DNA from: Paludibacteraceae bacterium
Lineage (GTDB): Bacteria > Bacteroidota > Bacteroidia > Bacteroidales > Paludibacteraceae
Direction of reading: 5' to 3'
NCBI GenBank assembly: GCA_024401475.1
Contig: JAKSKZ010000004.1
Span: forward strand, 1-64,000
Length of the DNA stretch: 64,000 nt
The position numbers and the translations under genes were made by a program. The stretch's first letter is position 1. Each line of letters begins with the position of its first letter. The notes under the pieces are model-generated. The model made no database searches. It worked only from the letters and a program-made list of their open reading frames with translations, and was not told the DNA's origin. This document shows, piece by piece, positions 1 to 8,026 of this stretch.

Positions 1-58
1 TAGGGCACAGCCTTTTTTATGTCAGTTCAAAAGGTTTAGCGGACACCAATGATTTTAA
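1..58 (+). other. possible tail of a second IS that truncated the IS30 gene
   Basis: The plus strand reads KRFSGHQ-stop at about 33-56. A similar string (FSGQQ-stop) occurs near 30657-30674, and both contain TTTAGCGGACA followed by CAAT. The first 12 bases are also the reverse complement of GGCTGTGCCCTA at 30257-30268. I infer that the IS30 reading frame enters an unrelated element here. From memory, the SGQ-type ending resembles some DUF4372 IS4-family transposases, but this is weak evidence. Confidence 0.3.
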
Positions 59-761
59 GACCGAAGCCTTTATAAGGGAGTAGAAGTCTCCAAACAACCG
101 AAGCGAGGGCAGCCGCATTTTTCCCATTAGGGAGGTTAGCCGCAAGGATGAAGTTTGTGCTGCGCTCTGTAAGAGTAAGTATGGCCCCTTTATTGCCAGG
201 CCCAACAATCGTGTCCATCTCCCAGTCCCCAAAACGAGATCCATCGGCCTCTTTAGGACGCTCATGTATGCTGACCCTGCCGGGGATGTTTTTAGCCACC
301 TGCTTGATCCAATGATGCCTATATTTCATTTTGTGCCTACAATGACTGGCGAGCACACCCGACTTGTCGTTTCTGATGATTTGGTAAATAGCCTCGTGAG
401 AAACCTTTATGGAATAGTTCTTTTCAAGCCATCCAGCCGTTTGTCTGGGAGACCAATCCTTCGTTATGCAGTCGTTAATCAGCATGACAATTTCGGGTTT
501 CAACTTCCTGTTTGAGGTCCGATGAGCCAGCTTTTTAGCTTTTTCGTCAGCGGCAACCCAATTGTATCCAGAACGGGAACCTCCATGCCTCTTGATTTCC
601 CTACAAACTGTACTTTCGCTGACTTTTATGGCCTGAGCAATAGCCTTCAGCGACTTTTTTTCTTGTAATCCCAGATAAATCCCATATCTTTGCTCTCGGG
701 TAAGATGATTGTACATATGCAATACAAAATTATCAAACCTATTGGAGACTTCGGTCTCCAT
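36..761 (-). pseudogene. IS30-family transposase, truncated at the C-terminus
   Basis: Helix-turn-helix IS30-type transposase that would cut and join element ends. The N-terminal HTH (LTREQRYGIYLGL, then IKVSESTVCREIKRHGG) and the start of the DDE catalytic domain (GDWEMDTIVG, holding the first Asp) are clear. The protein stops after LKIIGVR, just where family members normally continue with the second Asp in a DNG motif and the final Glu. About 80-100 C-terminal residues are therefore missing and it cannot be active as read. The ATG at 761 is used here; an ATG at 716 (MYNHLTREQR) is equally plausible and closer to many relatives. The frame is open back to 833, but that extension reads through a long hairpin. 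Confidence 0.8.
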
Positions 762-794
762 TTTTGTTTTTTTTATATTGCTTCTTGATTTCCT

Positions 795-850
795 AAAGAG
801 TCGGATGAAGGATGCAGGAGCTAGCCCCTGCATCCTTCATCCGACTCTTT
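795..850. repeat. 24-bp perfect inverted repeat upstream of the IS30 gene
   Basis: Left arm 795-818 (AAAGAGTCGGATGAAGG...) pairs perfectly with 827-850 across an 8-nt spacer. It lies just upstream of the transposase start. IS30-type elements are known to favour palindromic targets and neighbouring end sequences, so this may be an insertion scar or a doubled element end. It could also act as a terminator shielding the transposase. Confidence 0.7.
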
Positions 851-854
851 TTCT

Positions 855-877
855 TGCACTTCTAAATTGAAAGTACA
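855..877 (+). repeat. copy of a 23-bp dyad motif also found at 9921-9943
   Basis: Begins TGCACTTCTAAATT and matches 9921-9943 at 20 of 23 positions. The 9921 copy is a perfect dyad and this one is degenerate. It sits at the outer edge of the IS30 remnant, so it may be the element's terminal repeat or preferred target. Confidence 0.45.
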
Positions 878-1043
878 GGGGAACTCCTGAAAATTTGCGA
901 TTTGGTGGAAATTGTCAGACGGGTTGAAACTTTTCAAAATGGTGGTCGTCGCCCTTGGGGAATGGCGGTAATGCCATGGAGAATGATGGATTTTTTTATA
1001 TTGGGGCGTCTTCGGATGCCCCATTTCATTTGATTGTAATTTT

Positions 1044-1511
1044 ATGATATTCCAAGATTTTGATGAAAGCGTAGTCAAAGCGGCTGTTGACCGTTTTGTG
1101 ACAGAGGTTCAGGCTTTTGCCGGTGTGATGCTTGTGGCAATGGTTATTGCCGTATTCTTTCGGGAATCATTTGTTTGCATTCCTCTTGTCGGAGAGGCTG
1201 CGATGATTGTATGGTTCGCCTTAGAATCAAATGTTTCAAAAGTGAAGAAGGTCTATTGCTCTTCTTGTGCGGTAGCGGTCGTCTATTTCGGTTTGGTCTT
1301 GTTGATGGAGTCTGAATTGGGTTTGGATTTGTTCAAACTTATTCAATTTGTTCCGCTTCTGGTGATGATGTTTGGTTTGTTGTTGACGGCTTGGTGCGGA
1401 AATGAGGATCATTCTCATGGGTTACCCCAGTTTGTCCGAACGTACCAATGGCGTTACTTCTTTGCTTTCCTTTCGTTGGGTTTGTTGTTCTATTTCGTGT
1501 TGTGTCTATAA
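1044..1511 (+). CDS. small integral membrane protein, unknown function
   Basis: 155-residue protein whose composition is dominated by four hydrophobic stretches, at roughly residues 25-42, 44-60, 72-90 plus 100-118, and 138-155. It has a short soluble linker (CGNEDHSHGLPQFVRTYQWR) before the last segment. The cytoplasmic membrane is the likely location. I recognise no conserved family motif. The start ATG at 1044 is the first in frame, with no ribosome binding site, which is usual in this phylum. It stands alone between an IS remnant and a convergent esterase gene. No function is claimed. Confidence 0.6.
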   Translation: MIFQDFDESVVKAAVDRFVTEVQAFAGVMLVAMVIAVFFRESFVCIPLVGEAAMIVWFALESNVSKVKKVYCSSCAVAVVYFGLVLLMESELGLDLFKLIQFVPLLVMMFGLLLTAWCGNEDHSHGLPQFVRTYQWRYFFAFLSLGLLFYFVLCL

Positions 1512-1551
1512 CTTTCTAAGAATTTAAGGCGAGGATTGACGACCATAGCGC

Positions 1552-1585
1552 AAAAAAAACGCTTGCCCCGTTAAGAGCAAGCGTT
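1552..1585 (-). terminator. rho-independent terminator of the esterase gene
   Basis: Stem AACGCTTGC (1558-1566) with GCAAGCGTT (1577-1585). Read on the minus strand it is followed by eight T (complement of A 1552-1559). It lies 33 bp past the stop codon of the minus-strand gene at 1618. Confidence 0.85.
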
Positions 1586-1617
1586 CCTGTGATGAAAAAC
1601 TATTTGTTTGCCATGAT

Positions 1618-3414
1618 TTATTTCTCGATTATCAATCTCTTGGTTATTGCCATATCTTGGGTGATTACTTGTATTAAGTAGTTGCTTGCCGCAAGATTGG
1701 AAATGTTGATCTCTAAATCGTTAGATGCGGCGGCCAATGACATTACGACTTCTCCTCTCATGGTCATTATCAGGACCTTTTCGATAGGGGAAGGTGTGCT
1801 GACCTTTACAGATGATTTTGCTGGATTAGGGTAGAGGTTGATGGTGTTTGCCTCTGCGTCGATTTTATTGAGATGGGAGGAACCGGGGAGGTCACCAGAG
1901 AATTTCACATAATCAAGATTGGTGTAGTCACTCAAGAATTGAACTTTGATGATGTGTTTTCCTGCTGGCAATGTTACTTTGTTTTTTGTGGAGATGGTTG
2001 AATAAGTGTCCCAATCCGCCGTCTTGTTTCCGCTGAGTACGCACAATTTCTCGTTGTCGAGTTGGAGTTCGATTTCGAAGTTTGAGTTTCCGTTAGAAGC
2101 GCTTGCTTCGATGTCGCATTCTACATTGGCAGGGACGTTGATCGTGTATTCCAACCATTCGCCCGATTTGGTATAGCCGATGGCATAACCTCCCTTCTTG
2201 TTGTCCACGATGTCAACGCCGTCCTCTCTGTAGGCTTTTCCTTCATTGATTTCGTCCGTGTCGTAGAAGGCATAACCTTCTCCACCCAAGTCGTAATCTT
2301 CTGCCTCAATTGTGCCTGGAATTTGGATAGGCGTGCCGCTATAAGGCGTTTGAGGAACATTGACGAAGAACTTAGTTTGAGCCTCCATTTCAGAGTTGTC
2401 TTCCATCGTGGCAACGGCTTTCAATACGTGGTTGCCCGAAACGGCCGTCCACTCTGTGCTCCAAGGCTCCGAGGTGAGGGTAGTCAAAGGCTCGTTGTCA
2501 AGTGTGAGTACGATCTGCTTGGCTTCAAGTTTGCCGCCCACTTTTATAGAAATAGGGAGGAGGTCACCGTCTGAGTATTTGCCTCCAGCAGAAGGGGAAG
2601 AGAAACTGATGCCGTTTGAATTTACCTTGCCGCAGTCGAGCGAGTAGTTCTTTACGAAATTCCAGATTTCGCGGCTTGTGTGTAATGCGCCGCTGTTGTT
2701 GTGCTCGTGGTCACGTCCGCTAAAAGAAATGCGGACAACTTCAGTTTCGCATTCTCCTCCGGTCCATACCTCTTTTTTGCAATTTGGGAAGCCGTTGTTG
2801 TACTGTGTTGTGGTGGCCGTCATGTTACAACCGTTGCGTTTTGCCCAGCCTTGCACGGCATTTCCCGAGCCTTCGTAGCCAACTACACTGTCGCTTGTAC
2901 CATGCACATGGATAAGGGGGATGGGCCTTGCGCTTTGGAAGGCTTGCCCTTGCATCAGGTATCCCGATACAGGTCCAAATGCCGCGATTCTATCGGCAAT
3001 CTTGTTCATGAGGTGGTAGGTGAGCATGCCGCCCATGGAGAATCCGGACATATAGACGCGGTTGGGGTCAATGCTGTACTTTTGTTGCATGGCATCAATG
3101 ATGGCGAGAATAAAGTTTACATCTTTGTCTCCGCTGATGTCCCATGTGGAGAATCCCGTGCCGCCGCCAGGATAAACGACGAGGAAGTTGGCCGTGTCTG
3201 CCACTTCTTCCCATTTTGCCATACCTCTTTGGTACTGAATGTCTTGGTCCATACCATGACAGGAAATCAACAATGGACGGTTGTCCGTCAAACCTTTAGG
3301 GGCGTGTACATAAAATTGTCTGTTTTGCCCTCCTACATTTACGGATTGCATTTCTGCAAAAGTTGCTGACGAAAACAGCAACGACACCAGAATGGTGAAG
3401 AAAACGTGTTTCAT
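1618..3414 (-). CDS. secreted CE1-type esterase (PHB depolymerase/feruloyl esterase-like) with CBM6 and T9SS sorting tail
   Basis: 598-residue modular exported enzyme. A signal peptide (about 1-20, ending ATFA) is followed by an alpha/beta-hydrolase domain (about 22-255) with the oxyanion strand LLISCHGMDQ and the nucleophile elbow GFSMGG. Next come an Ig-like linker (about 265-355), a CBM6 module beginning IPGTIEAEDYDLGGEG (about 365-505), and a C-terminal T9SS type A sorting domain (NLYPNPAKSSVKV... to LIIEK). The family cleaves ester side chains (feruloyl or acetyl groups on xylan) or polyhydroxyalkanoates. The CBM6 favours a plant polysaccharide target, which is an inference. The sorting domain predicts export through the outer membrane by T9SS. 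It has its own promoter and terminator. Confidence 0.9.
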   Translation of the reverse strand: MKHVFFTILVSLLFSSATFAEMQSVNVGGQNRQFYVHAPKGLTDNRPLLISCHGMDQDIQYQRGMAKWEEVADTANFLVVYPGGGTGFSTWDISGDKDVNFILAIIDAMQQKYSIDPNRVYMSGFSMGGMLTYHLMNKIADRIAAFGPVSGYLMQGQAFQSARPIPLIHVHGTSDSVVGYEGSGNAVQGWAKRNGCNMTATTTQYNNGFPNCKKEVWTGGECETEVVRISFSGRDHEHNNSGALHTSREIWNFVKNYSLDCGKVNSNGISFSSPSAGGKYSDGDLLPISIKVGGKLEAKQIVLTLDNEPLTTLTSEPWSTEWTAVSGNHVLKAVATMEDNSEMEAQTKFFVNVPQTPYSGTPIQIPGTIEAEDYDLGGEGYAFYDTDEINEGKAYREDGVDIVDNKKGGYAIGYTKSGEWLEYTINVPANVECDIEASASNGNSNFEIELQLDNEKLCVLSGNKTADWDTYSTISTKNKVTLPAGKHIIKVQFLSDYTNLDYVKFSGDLPGSSHLNKIDAEANTINLYPNPAKSSVKVSTPSPIEKVLIMTMRGEVVMSLAAASNDLEINISNLAASNYLIQVITQDMAITKRLIIEK

Positions 3415-3454
3415 GTTTTTTAGATAATTGGTTTAATGGTTTTATAGTTCGCCG

Positions 3455-3462
3455 CAAATATA
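3455..3462 (-). promoter_or_regulatory. -7 element of the esterase promoter
   Basis: The minus strand reads TATATTTG, matching the Bacteroidetes -7 consensus TAnnTTTG, about 40 bp upstream of the ATG at 3414. No clean -33 TTTG is seen. Confidence 0.5.
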
Positions 3463-3509
3463 CGGATATATTCTTGGAAAAAAAAGCCGTGATGCGATTT
3501 GACTTCCAT

Positions 3510-3540
3510 TTTGTTATCCCCAAAAAAGTCCGTACTTTTG
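3510..3540 (+). promoter_or_regulatory. canonical Bacteroidetes promoter
   Basis: TTTG at 3510-3513, a 19-bp spacer, then TACTTTTG at 3533-3540. It matches TTTG-N19-21-TAnnTTTG. Predicted start is near 3547, well upstream of the first surface-protein gene. Confidence 0.7.
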
Positions 3541-3546
3541 CCCGAA

Positions 3547-3710
3547 ATCAGTTTTAACGACTAATGAAAATTTATAATTTTATAAATTATTATAAATCAG
3601 TTAATTATATAATAAGGGAGGGTAAAATAACTTCCGCCTATATTCGTGTATATCAATATATAAGCCTTTCGTAGGTGTCTTCAGACTTCTGCGAAAGGCT
3701 TTTTGTTTTT
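3547..3710 (+). ncRNA. candidate short leader RNA or sRNA ending in an intrinsic terminator
   Basis: A consensus promoter (3510-3540) and a strong terminator (3662-3710) bracket about 160 nt with no convincing reading frame. The terminator lies upstream of the ATG at 3745, so transcription into the surface-protein genes must read through or start again. It could be an attenuating leader or an independent small RNA. Boundaries are predictions. Confidence 0.45.
3662..3710 (+). terminator. intrinsic terminator or attenuator ahead of the surface-protein genes
   Basis: Stem AAGCCTTTCG (3662-3671) with CGAAAGGCTT (3692-3701), followed by TTTTGTTTTT. It lies 35 bp before the ATG at 3745. Confidence 0.75.
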
Positions 3711-3744
3711 AGCATAATATATCATTCCAATAAATATTTAAATC

Positions 3745-4008
3745 ATGAAAAAGATAATTCTATTATTTTTCTCTCTTGTGTGCGCAATGAGTGCGTGGGC
3801 CGAGATCACTCCATCGAAGCCCGCAACGCTTGTTACAGCCGAGAACGCAGAAAGCCTCGGTCTTGAGGCAAGTTATGAAGGTTACTATGCCATCGCCAAT
3901 GCTGACCAGCTTTATTGGTTCGCTGGTCTGGTAAACGGCGATTTTACAGTTTGCGATGGTGTATCTGTAAAACAGGATACCTATACTCATAAAAATAAAT
4001 TTAATTGA
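3745..4008 (+). CDS. short exported protein, probably a truncated surface protein
   Basis: 87 residues with a clear signal peptide (MKKIILLFFSLVCAMSAWA). The following stretch, YYAIANADQLYWFAGLVNGD, resembles the opening of large Bacteroidales cell-surface proteins. The protein stops soon after, at YTHKNKFN, with no domain completed. The next gene starts 7 bp later with its own signal peptide, so this is probably the surviving 5' end of a larger gene rather than a complete small protein. A functional small secreted protein cannot be excluded. Confidence 0.5.
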   Translation: MKKIILLFFSLVCAMSAWAEITPSKPATLVTAENAESLGLEASYEGYYAIANADQLYWFAGLVNGDFTVCDGVSVKQDTYTHKNKFN

Positions 4009-4015
4009 ATATATT

Positions 4016-7000
4016 ATGAAGAAACTTTTTCAATTTTTACTCCCTCTGATGCTATGCCTCATCTGTGGCATAAGACCGGTGTCGGCGGCTGAGAACATCA
4101 CCACATGGGCAGAACTCAAGGCAGCCATGGAGAGTGCAACAGAGCCTACGACAATAGTGCTGACGCAGGATATTGTTGCAACGGCAGAGGACAAGGTAAT
4201 TTGGCCCGCTGCGACATCCATCGTACTCGATTTGAATGGTTACACGCTGGACAGAAACCTGTCTGAACCAAGTGATTACGGATGTGTGTTTTTTATATAT
4301 GGCAGCTTAATTGACTTGACCATCAAGGATAGTTCTCCTGCAAAGACGGGTGTCATTACAGGTGGTTATGCAACAGGTTGTGCTGGCTGTATCGAATTAT
4401 GGAGAGGATCACTTACTCTTCTTGGAGGAACCATCACTGGTAATAAAACTTTATATTATGGAGGTGGAATCGCCAAAATACCTACCGCAAAGCTTGTGGT
4501 AGGTGGCACAGCAAGGGTGATAGGCAACTATGCTTATGAAACGGACATTAAACAGTGGAATAGCGACATTCATTTCATTGACAATGTTTTAGACGGCTTC
4601 AGCTTTGCCACTGGCGATGATGCATTGGTGACCGAGGGCGAACACAAGGCACAGTTTGGTATCCGTTTTTGGACTGGCGCTGATATGCCAACAACGCTTT
4701 GGACACTTCCAAGTTATGAAACCGCAAGCTGTTTCGTTTCCAACAATCAGCGTGAGAAATATAGGACAAGCGTTGAAGAAGATGATGGGGAATTTCTCTT
4801 GTGTCTGACATTGCACGACCACGAGTTTGATGGAATAAAATGTACATCAGCGTGTGAATTGTGCGGAATGGTACGAGAGGATGGCATACACAACATGAAG
4901 GGTGAAGGATGCACTCAGGAATGCTCGTATTGCCATATTAAAGTCCATTCCAATGACATATATGATTCCAAGGGAATCTGCCCACAATGCAAGGCACATA
5001 GGGTGGATGACGAGACTTTGCTTGATTATCAGGGAGTGAGGTATAGGTTAAAAGTTGACAGCAAATTAAATACTTATGCTGAAGTATATGGATATGCTGA
5101 CGATATAAAAGAGAGTGTCGTCATACCTAAAACTATTGCGACAAGCAATGGCGTTTTTCGAGTTGCCAGCTTTGCAACTTTCTGTTTTCAAGGATGCACA
5201 AGGGTTAAGGATGTTGATATTCAGGCGGAAGTTACAGTTGTTGCGAATAATACATTTAAAGGTTGCAGCAACTTGACCAGTGTTGTAATTCCTAATAGTG
5301 TCACCGAATTTGGAACTCAGGTATTTATGGTTTGTAGTAGCTTGACAAACATAACAATTCCAGATGGTGTCACTAAAATTGGAGACGGCACATTTGGGCG
5401 TTGCAGTAAGTTGGTCAGTGTTGTAATTCCAAATGGTGTAACTGAAATTGAAGGCAGCACATTTGATGGTTGTAGCAGTCTGACAAGTATCAATCTTCCA
5501 GAGGGCTTGACGACAATTGGATATTATGCATTTCGTGGTTGTAGCAGTCTGGCAAGTATCAATCTTCCAGAGGGCTTGACGACAATTAGAAGTGATGCAT
5601 TTAATAATTGTAGCAGTCTGGCAAGTATCAATCTTCCAGAGGGCTTGACGACAATTGGATATTCTGCATTTTTTAATTGCTCTGCTTTGAAGAGCATAGT
5701 GATTCCAGGAAGTGTTCAGACTATTGACCATTTAGCGTTTAATTCAACTGGTCTGACCAGTGTGACAATCAATCAAGGTGTTGAAGAAATCGGAGGGCAT
5801 GATGTTTTTTCAAATTGTCTTAGTTTAACGGATGTTTCACTCCCTGGCAGTCTGAAAACTATTGGCCAAGGTATGTTTAGGGGTTGCAAAAGTATAGCTG
5901 AAATTGTGATTCCTAATGGAGTGGAAACCATTAAAAATAGTGCATTTAGCAACTGCACAAATCTGAAAAGTGTCACAATTCCAAGCAGTGTGATTAGTGT
6001 AAGCCGTACGGGCAACTCTACTTTCTATGGCTGCTCCAGCGACAAACTGGTGATAAACGTGGCTTGTACCGAATATCTCAACGAAGTTACTCCAGAGCAA
6101 TGGGGCAATATTAAGGAGATAAACAGGGTTCACGACTTCACTGCCGAAGAGGCAAAGGACGAGGCATTTAAGAGCGCGGCCACATGTCTTGACAAGGCTG
6201 TGTATTACAGAAGCTGCTCAACTTGTGGTCATGTCCATGAGAGCGATGACGATGTGTTTGAATATGGATCGGCTCTCGGTCACTCTTGGGGCGAATACGT
6301 TCTTGATGACGAGGAAATAGAGGATGGCCACAAGACAGCTAAATGTACCCGTGAAGGCTGCACAGCAACTAACACTATTGGCCACAAATGGGGCGAATAC
6401 GTTCTTGATGGCGACCAGACTTGCACAGAGGACGGTCATAAGACTGCACACTGCACTCGTACAGGCTGCACTGAGACTGACAAGATTGAAGCTACAGGTG
6501 CTGCTCTCGGACATGACTGGGAGGACTATTTTACCACAGACATTGCGGCAACATGCACAGAAGCAGGTAGTGAGTCGCGCCACTGCGCACGTTGCTCTGC
6601 AACAACAGACGTTGCACCTATAGTTGCTCACGGTCATTCATTCACCGACTACATCTCAAACGGCGACGCAACCACAGAGGCCGACGGCACCAAGACAGCT
6701 GTGTGTGACCATGGCTGCGGCGAGACACACACCGTCATCGACGAGGGCAGCCGAATAGGATTGCAAATTAAGGATTTCCAAATAGGAAAAGATATTACGC
6801 TATATTTAGAATCAGGCGTATGGGTCTGCTATGATCCAATCACCATCGAAGACGGTGTCGCCTTCAACTCGCCTGTCGATTTTGTGGCCGACAAGGTGGT
6901 TTACAGCCGTTTGGCTACCAAAGACACGATGAGCATCATCTTGCCTTTCGATGTGCCTGCCGACCGTTTGAACGGTGTTGCCTACAAGTTCACTTCGTTC

Positions 7001-7540
7001 GACGGCAAGAACCTCTTCTTCGAATCTACCGATGGCATCCAAGCGAACACGCCTTGCATGCTCTCGGGCATAAAGACATTGGGCGAACCAATCATCTCGG
7101 CTGAATTGGAGAACGTCACCATCAAGGCTTCCAACCCAATCGATGTGGAGGACGCCACAGGCGAGTCGGCCCACTTCGGCGTTTACGAGAAGAGCCTCTT
7201 CGAGTGCGGCGGACACGACTACTACGGCTTCAAGAACAACCAGTTCGTGAAGGCGGGCATCGACATCGAGGTCTCACCGTTCCGTGCTGCCGTAAGGTTG
7301 AAGAAGAGCGCCCTCAGGTCGTTGTCCTACAACCCAGCCACCCTTGGCATCGTCTTTGACGGCAACGAGGTGACCCATGCCGCCGACATCGAGCAGACAA
7401 TGACAGGCAAGGTCAACGTCCACGATGTGACAGGCCGCATCCTACGCCACAACGTGGAGGCAGCCAACTGCACCGACGGCTTAGAGCCAGGCGTTTACGT
7501 CGTGAATGGAAAGAAAGTAGTAGTAACCGTTAAAGAGTAA
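4016..7540 (+). CDS. BspA-like leucine-rich-repeat surface protein
   Basis: 1174-residue exported protein. A signal peptide (1-24) is followed by a region resembling a right-handed beta-helix (about 40-230; repeats such as LTLLGGTITGN and LVVGGTARVIGNY). A Cys-rich segment (about 268-335) has several CxxC pairs. Residues about 385-690 are LRR_5/BspA repeats (pattern: GCSSLTSINLPEGLTTIG). Residues about 725-910 carry three or more repeats of the form GHxWxxYxxD with regular Cys and His. The C-terminus (VHDVTGRILRHN... to GVYVVNGKKVVVTVKE) resembles the short sorting tails of exported Bacteroidales proteins. Relatives mediate adhesion and host or fibre binding; the ligand here is unknown. Confidence 0.85.
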   Translation: MKKLFQFLLPLMLCLICGIRPVSAAENITTWAELKAAMESATEPTTIVLTQDIVATAEDKVIWPAATSIVLDLNGYTLDRNLSEPSDYGCVFFIYGSLIDLTIKDSSPAKTGVITGGYATGCAGCIELWRGSLTLLGGTITGNKTLYYGGGIAKIPTAKLVVGGTARVIGNYAYETDIKQWNSDIHFIDNVLDGFSFATGDDALVTEGEHKAQFGIRFWTGADMPTTLWTLPSYETASCFVSNNQREKYRTSVEEDDGEFLLCLTLHDHEFDGIKCTSACELCGMVREDGIHNMKGEGCTQECSYCHIKVHSNDIYDSKGICPQCKAHRVDDETLLDYQGVRYRLKVDSKLNTYAEVYGYADDIKESVVIPKTIATSNGVFRVASFATFCFQGCTRVKDVDIQAEVTVVANNTFKGCSNLTSVVIPNSVTEFGTQVFMVCSSLTNITIPDGVTKIGDGTFGRCSKLVSVVIPNGVTEIEGSTFDGCSSLTSINLPEGLTTIGYYAFRGCSSLASINLPEGLTTIRSDAFNNCSSLASINLPEGLTTIGYSAFFNCSALKSIVIPGSVQTIDHLAFNSTGLTSVTINQGVEEIGGHDVFSNCLSLTDVSLPGSLKTIGQGMFRGCKSIAEIVIPNGVETIKNSAFSNCTNLKSVTIPSSVISVSRTGNSTFYGCSSDKLVINVACTEYLNEVTPEQWGNIKEINRVHDFTAEEAKDEAFKSAATCLDKAVYYRSCSTCGHVHESDDDVFEYGSALGHSWGEYVLDDEEIEDGHKTAKCTREGCTATNTIGHKWGEYVLDGDQTCTEDGHKTAHCTRTGCTETDKIEATGAALGHDWEDYFTTDIAATCTEAGSESRHCARCSATTDVAPIVAHGHSFTDYISNGDATTEADGTKTAVCDHGCGETHTVIDEGSRIGLQIKDFQIGKDITLYLESGVWVCYDPITIEDGVAFNSPVDFVADKVVYSRLATKDTMSIILPFDVPADRLNGVAYKFTSFDGKNLFFESTDGIQANTPCMLSGIKTLGEPIISAELENVTIKASNPIDVEDATGESAHFGVYEKSLFECGGHDYYGFKNNQFVKAGIDIEVSPFRAAVRLKKSALRSLSYNPATLGIVFDGNEVTHAADIEQTMTGKVNVHDVTGRILRHNVEAANCTDGLEPGVYVVNGKKVVVTVKE
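5468..5674 (+). repeat. three near-identical 69-bp LRR units
   Basis: Units start at 5468, 5537 and 5606. Each encodes one 23-residue leucine-rich repeat containing SINLPEGLTTI. DNA identity is much higher between these three than among the other LRR units of the gene, which points to recent tandem duplication and possible copy-number variation. Confidence 0.8.
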
Positions 7541-7545
7541 GCAAG

Positions 7546-7662
7546 ATGAAGAAAGAATATATAATTCCCGAAGTAGAGATCATCGAATTGGAATTGGAAG
7601 GCGTAATCGCCACCAGCGGCGGCGATTTCCCCGTCATTGACCATTTGACGGATTTGGATTGA
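7546..7662 (+). CDS. 38-residue acidic peptide downstream of the surface protein
   Basis: Reads MKKEYIIPEVEIIELELEGV, then a Gly-rich hinge (IATSGGDF), then PVIDHLTDLD and a stop. It starts 5 bp after the BspA-like gene and is probably co-transcribed. There is no signal peptide or membrane segment. Short peptides of the form KKxYxxPxxxxxEL...SGG are common in Bacteroidales and have been suggested as natural-product or export precursors because of their Gly-Gly-like centre. No modifying enzyme or peptidase lies next to it here, so function is open. Coding status rests on spacing, start context and family resemblance. Confidence 0.55.
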   Translation: MKKEYIIPEVEIIELELEGVIATSGGDFPVIDHLTDLD

Positions 7663-7741
7663 TGAAATCGGGGCGGGCCATGTGTCCGCCCCATTTTTTT
7701 TGTTTCAAACGATGATTTTTCGCACCAATCGTCGGACTCGA

Positions 7742-7851
7742 TGTTGGGGCAAATCACCAGGGCGGGCACAAGGCACCGCCCCTACGCCGGGGCCGACGGG
7801 CAAATCGTCGGACCGATGTTGGGGCAATCCCTTGTGGTTGCCCATTTTTTT
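7742..7851. repeat. hairpin-rich intergenic repeat, copy 1
   Basis: The first 67 bp (7742-7808) are identical to 9477-9543, and the rest (to 7851) matches 9550-9587 with few differences. The core contains GGGCGG and CCGCCC arms (7761-7781). On the minus strand it begins with GTAG at 7785, the tetranucleotide that precedes hairpins recognised by RAYT transposases. A second hairpin uses GGGCAA (7823-7828) with TTGCCC (7838-7843). The rest of 7663-8026 shows nothing else convincing. Confidence 0.75.
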
Positions 7852-8026
7852 GTGGTTGATGTTTCCACCGTGGGGTGGGAATTTTCACCGGAGGAGCGCA
7901 AATCATCAGGTGTGTAAAAAAGCGTTGGGGAATATTGCCGTAAACATTAAAATCGCTATATTTGCATTGTTGTCTTACGGAAAGTGTGGTAATAATACAC
8001 AAAACGGAACTTATTGATGTTTTTGT

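Noticed and set aside
2701-3369. Long plus-strand frame opposite the esterase
   Set aside because: Antisense shadow of a gene with complete domain evidence, with Cys/His-rich composition typical of antisense reads.
5468-5674. CRISPR-like array from 69-bp periodicity
   Set aside because: Units are contiguous, coding and translate to LRRs.
5066-5731. 221-codon minus-strand frame with regular repeats
   Set aside because: Its repeats mirror the LRR units of the BspA-like gene on the other strand.
7682-8017. Open frame across the hairpin-rich repeat
   Set aside because: It is repeat DNA with palindromic arms. The same frame reappears at 9448 because the repeat recurs, not because of coding.
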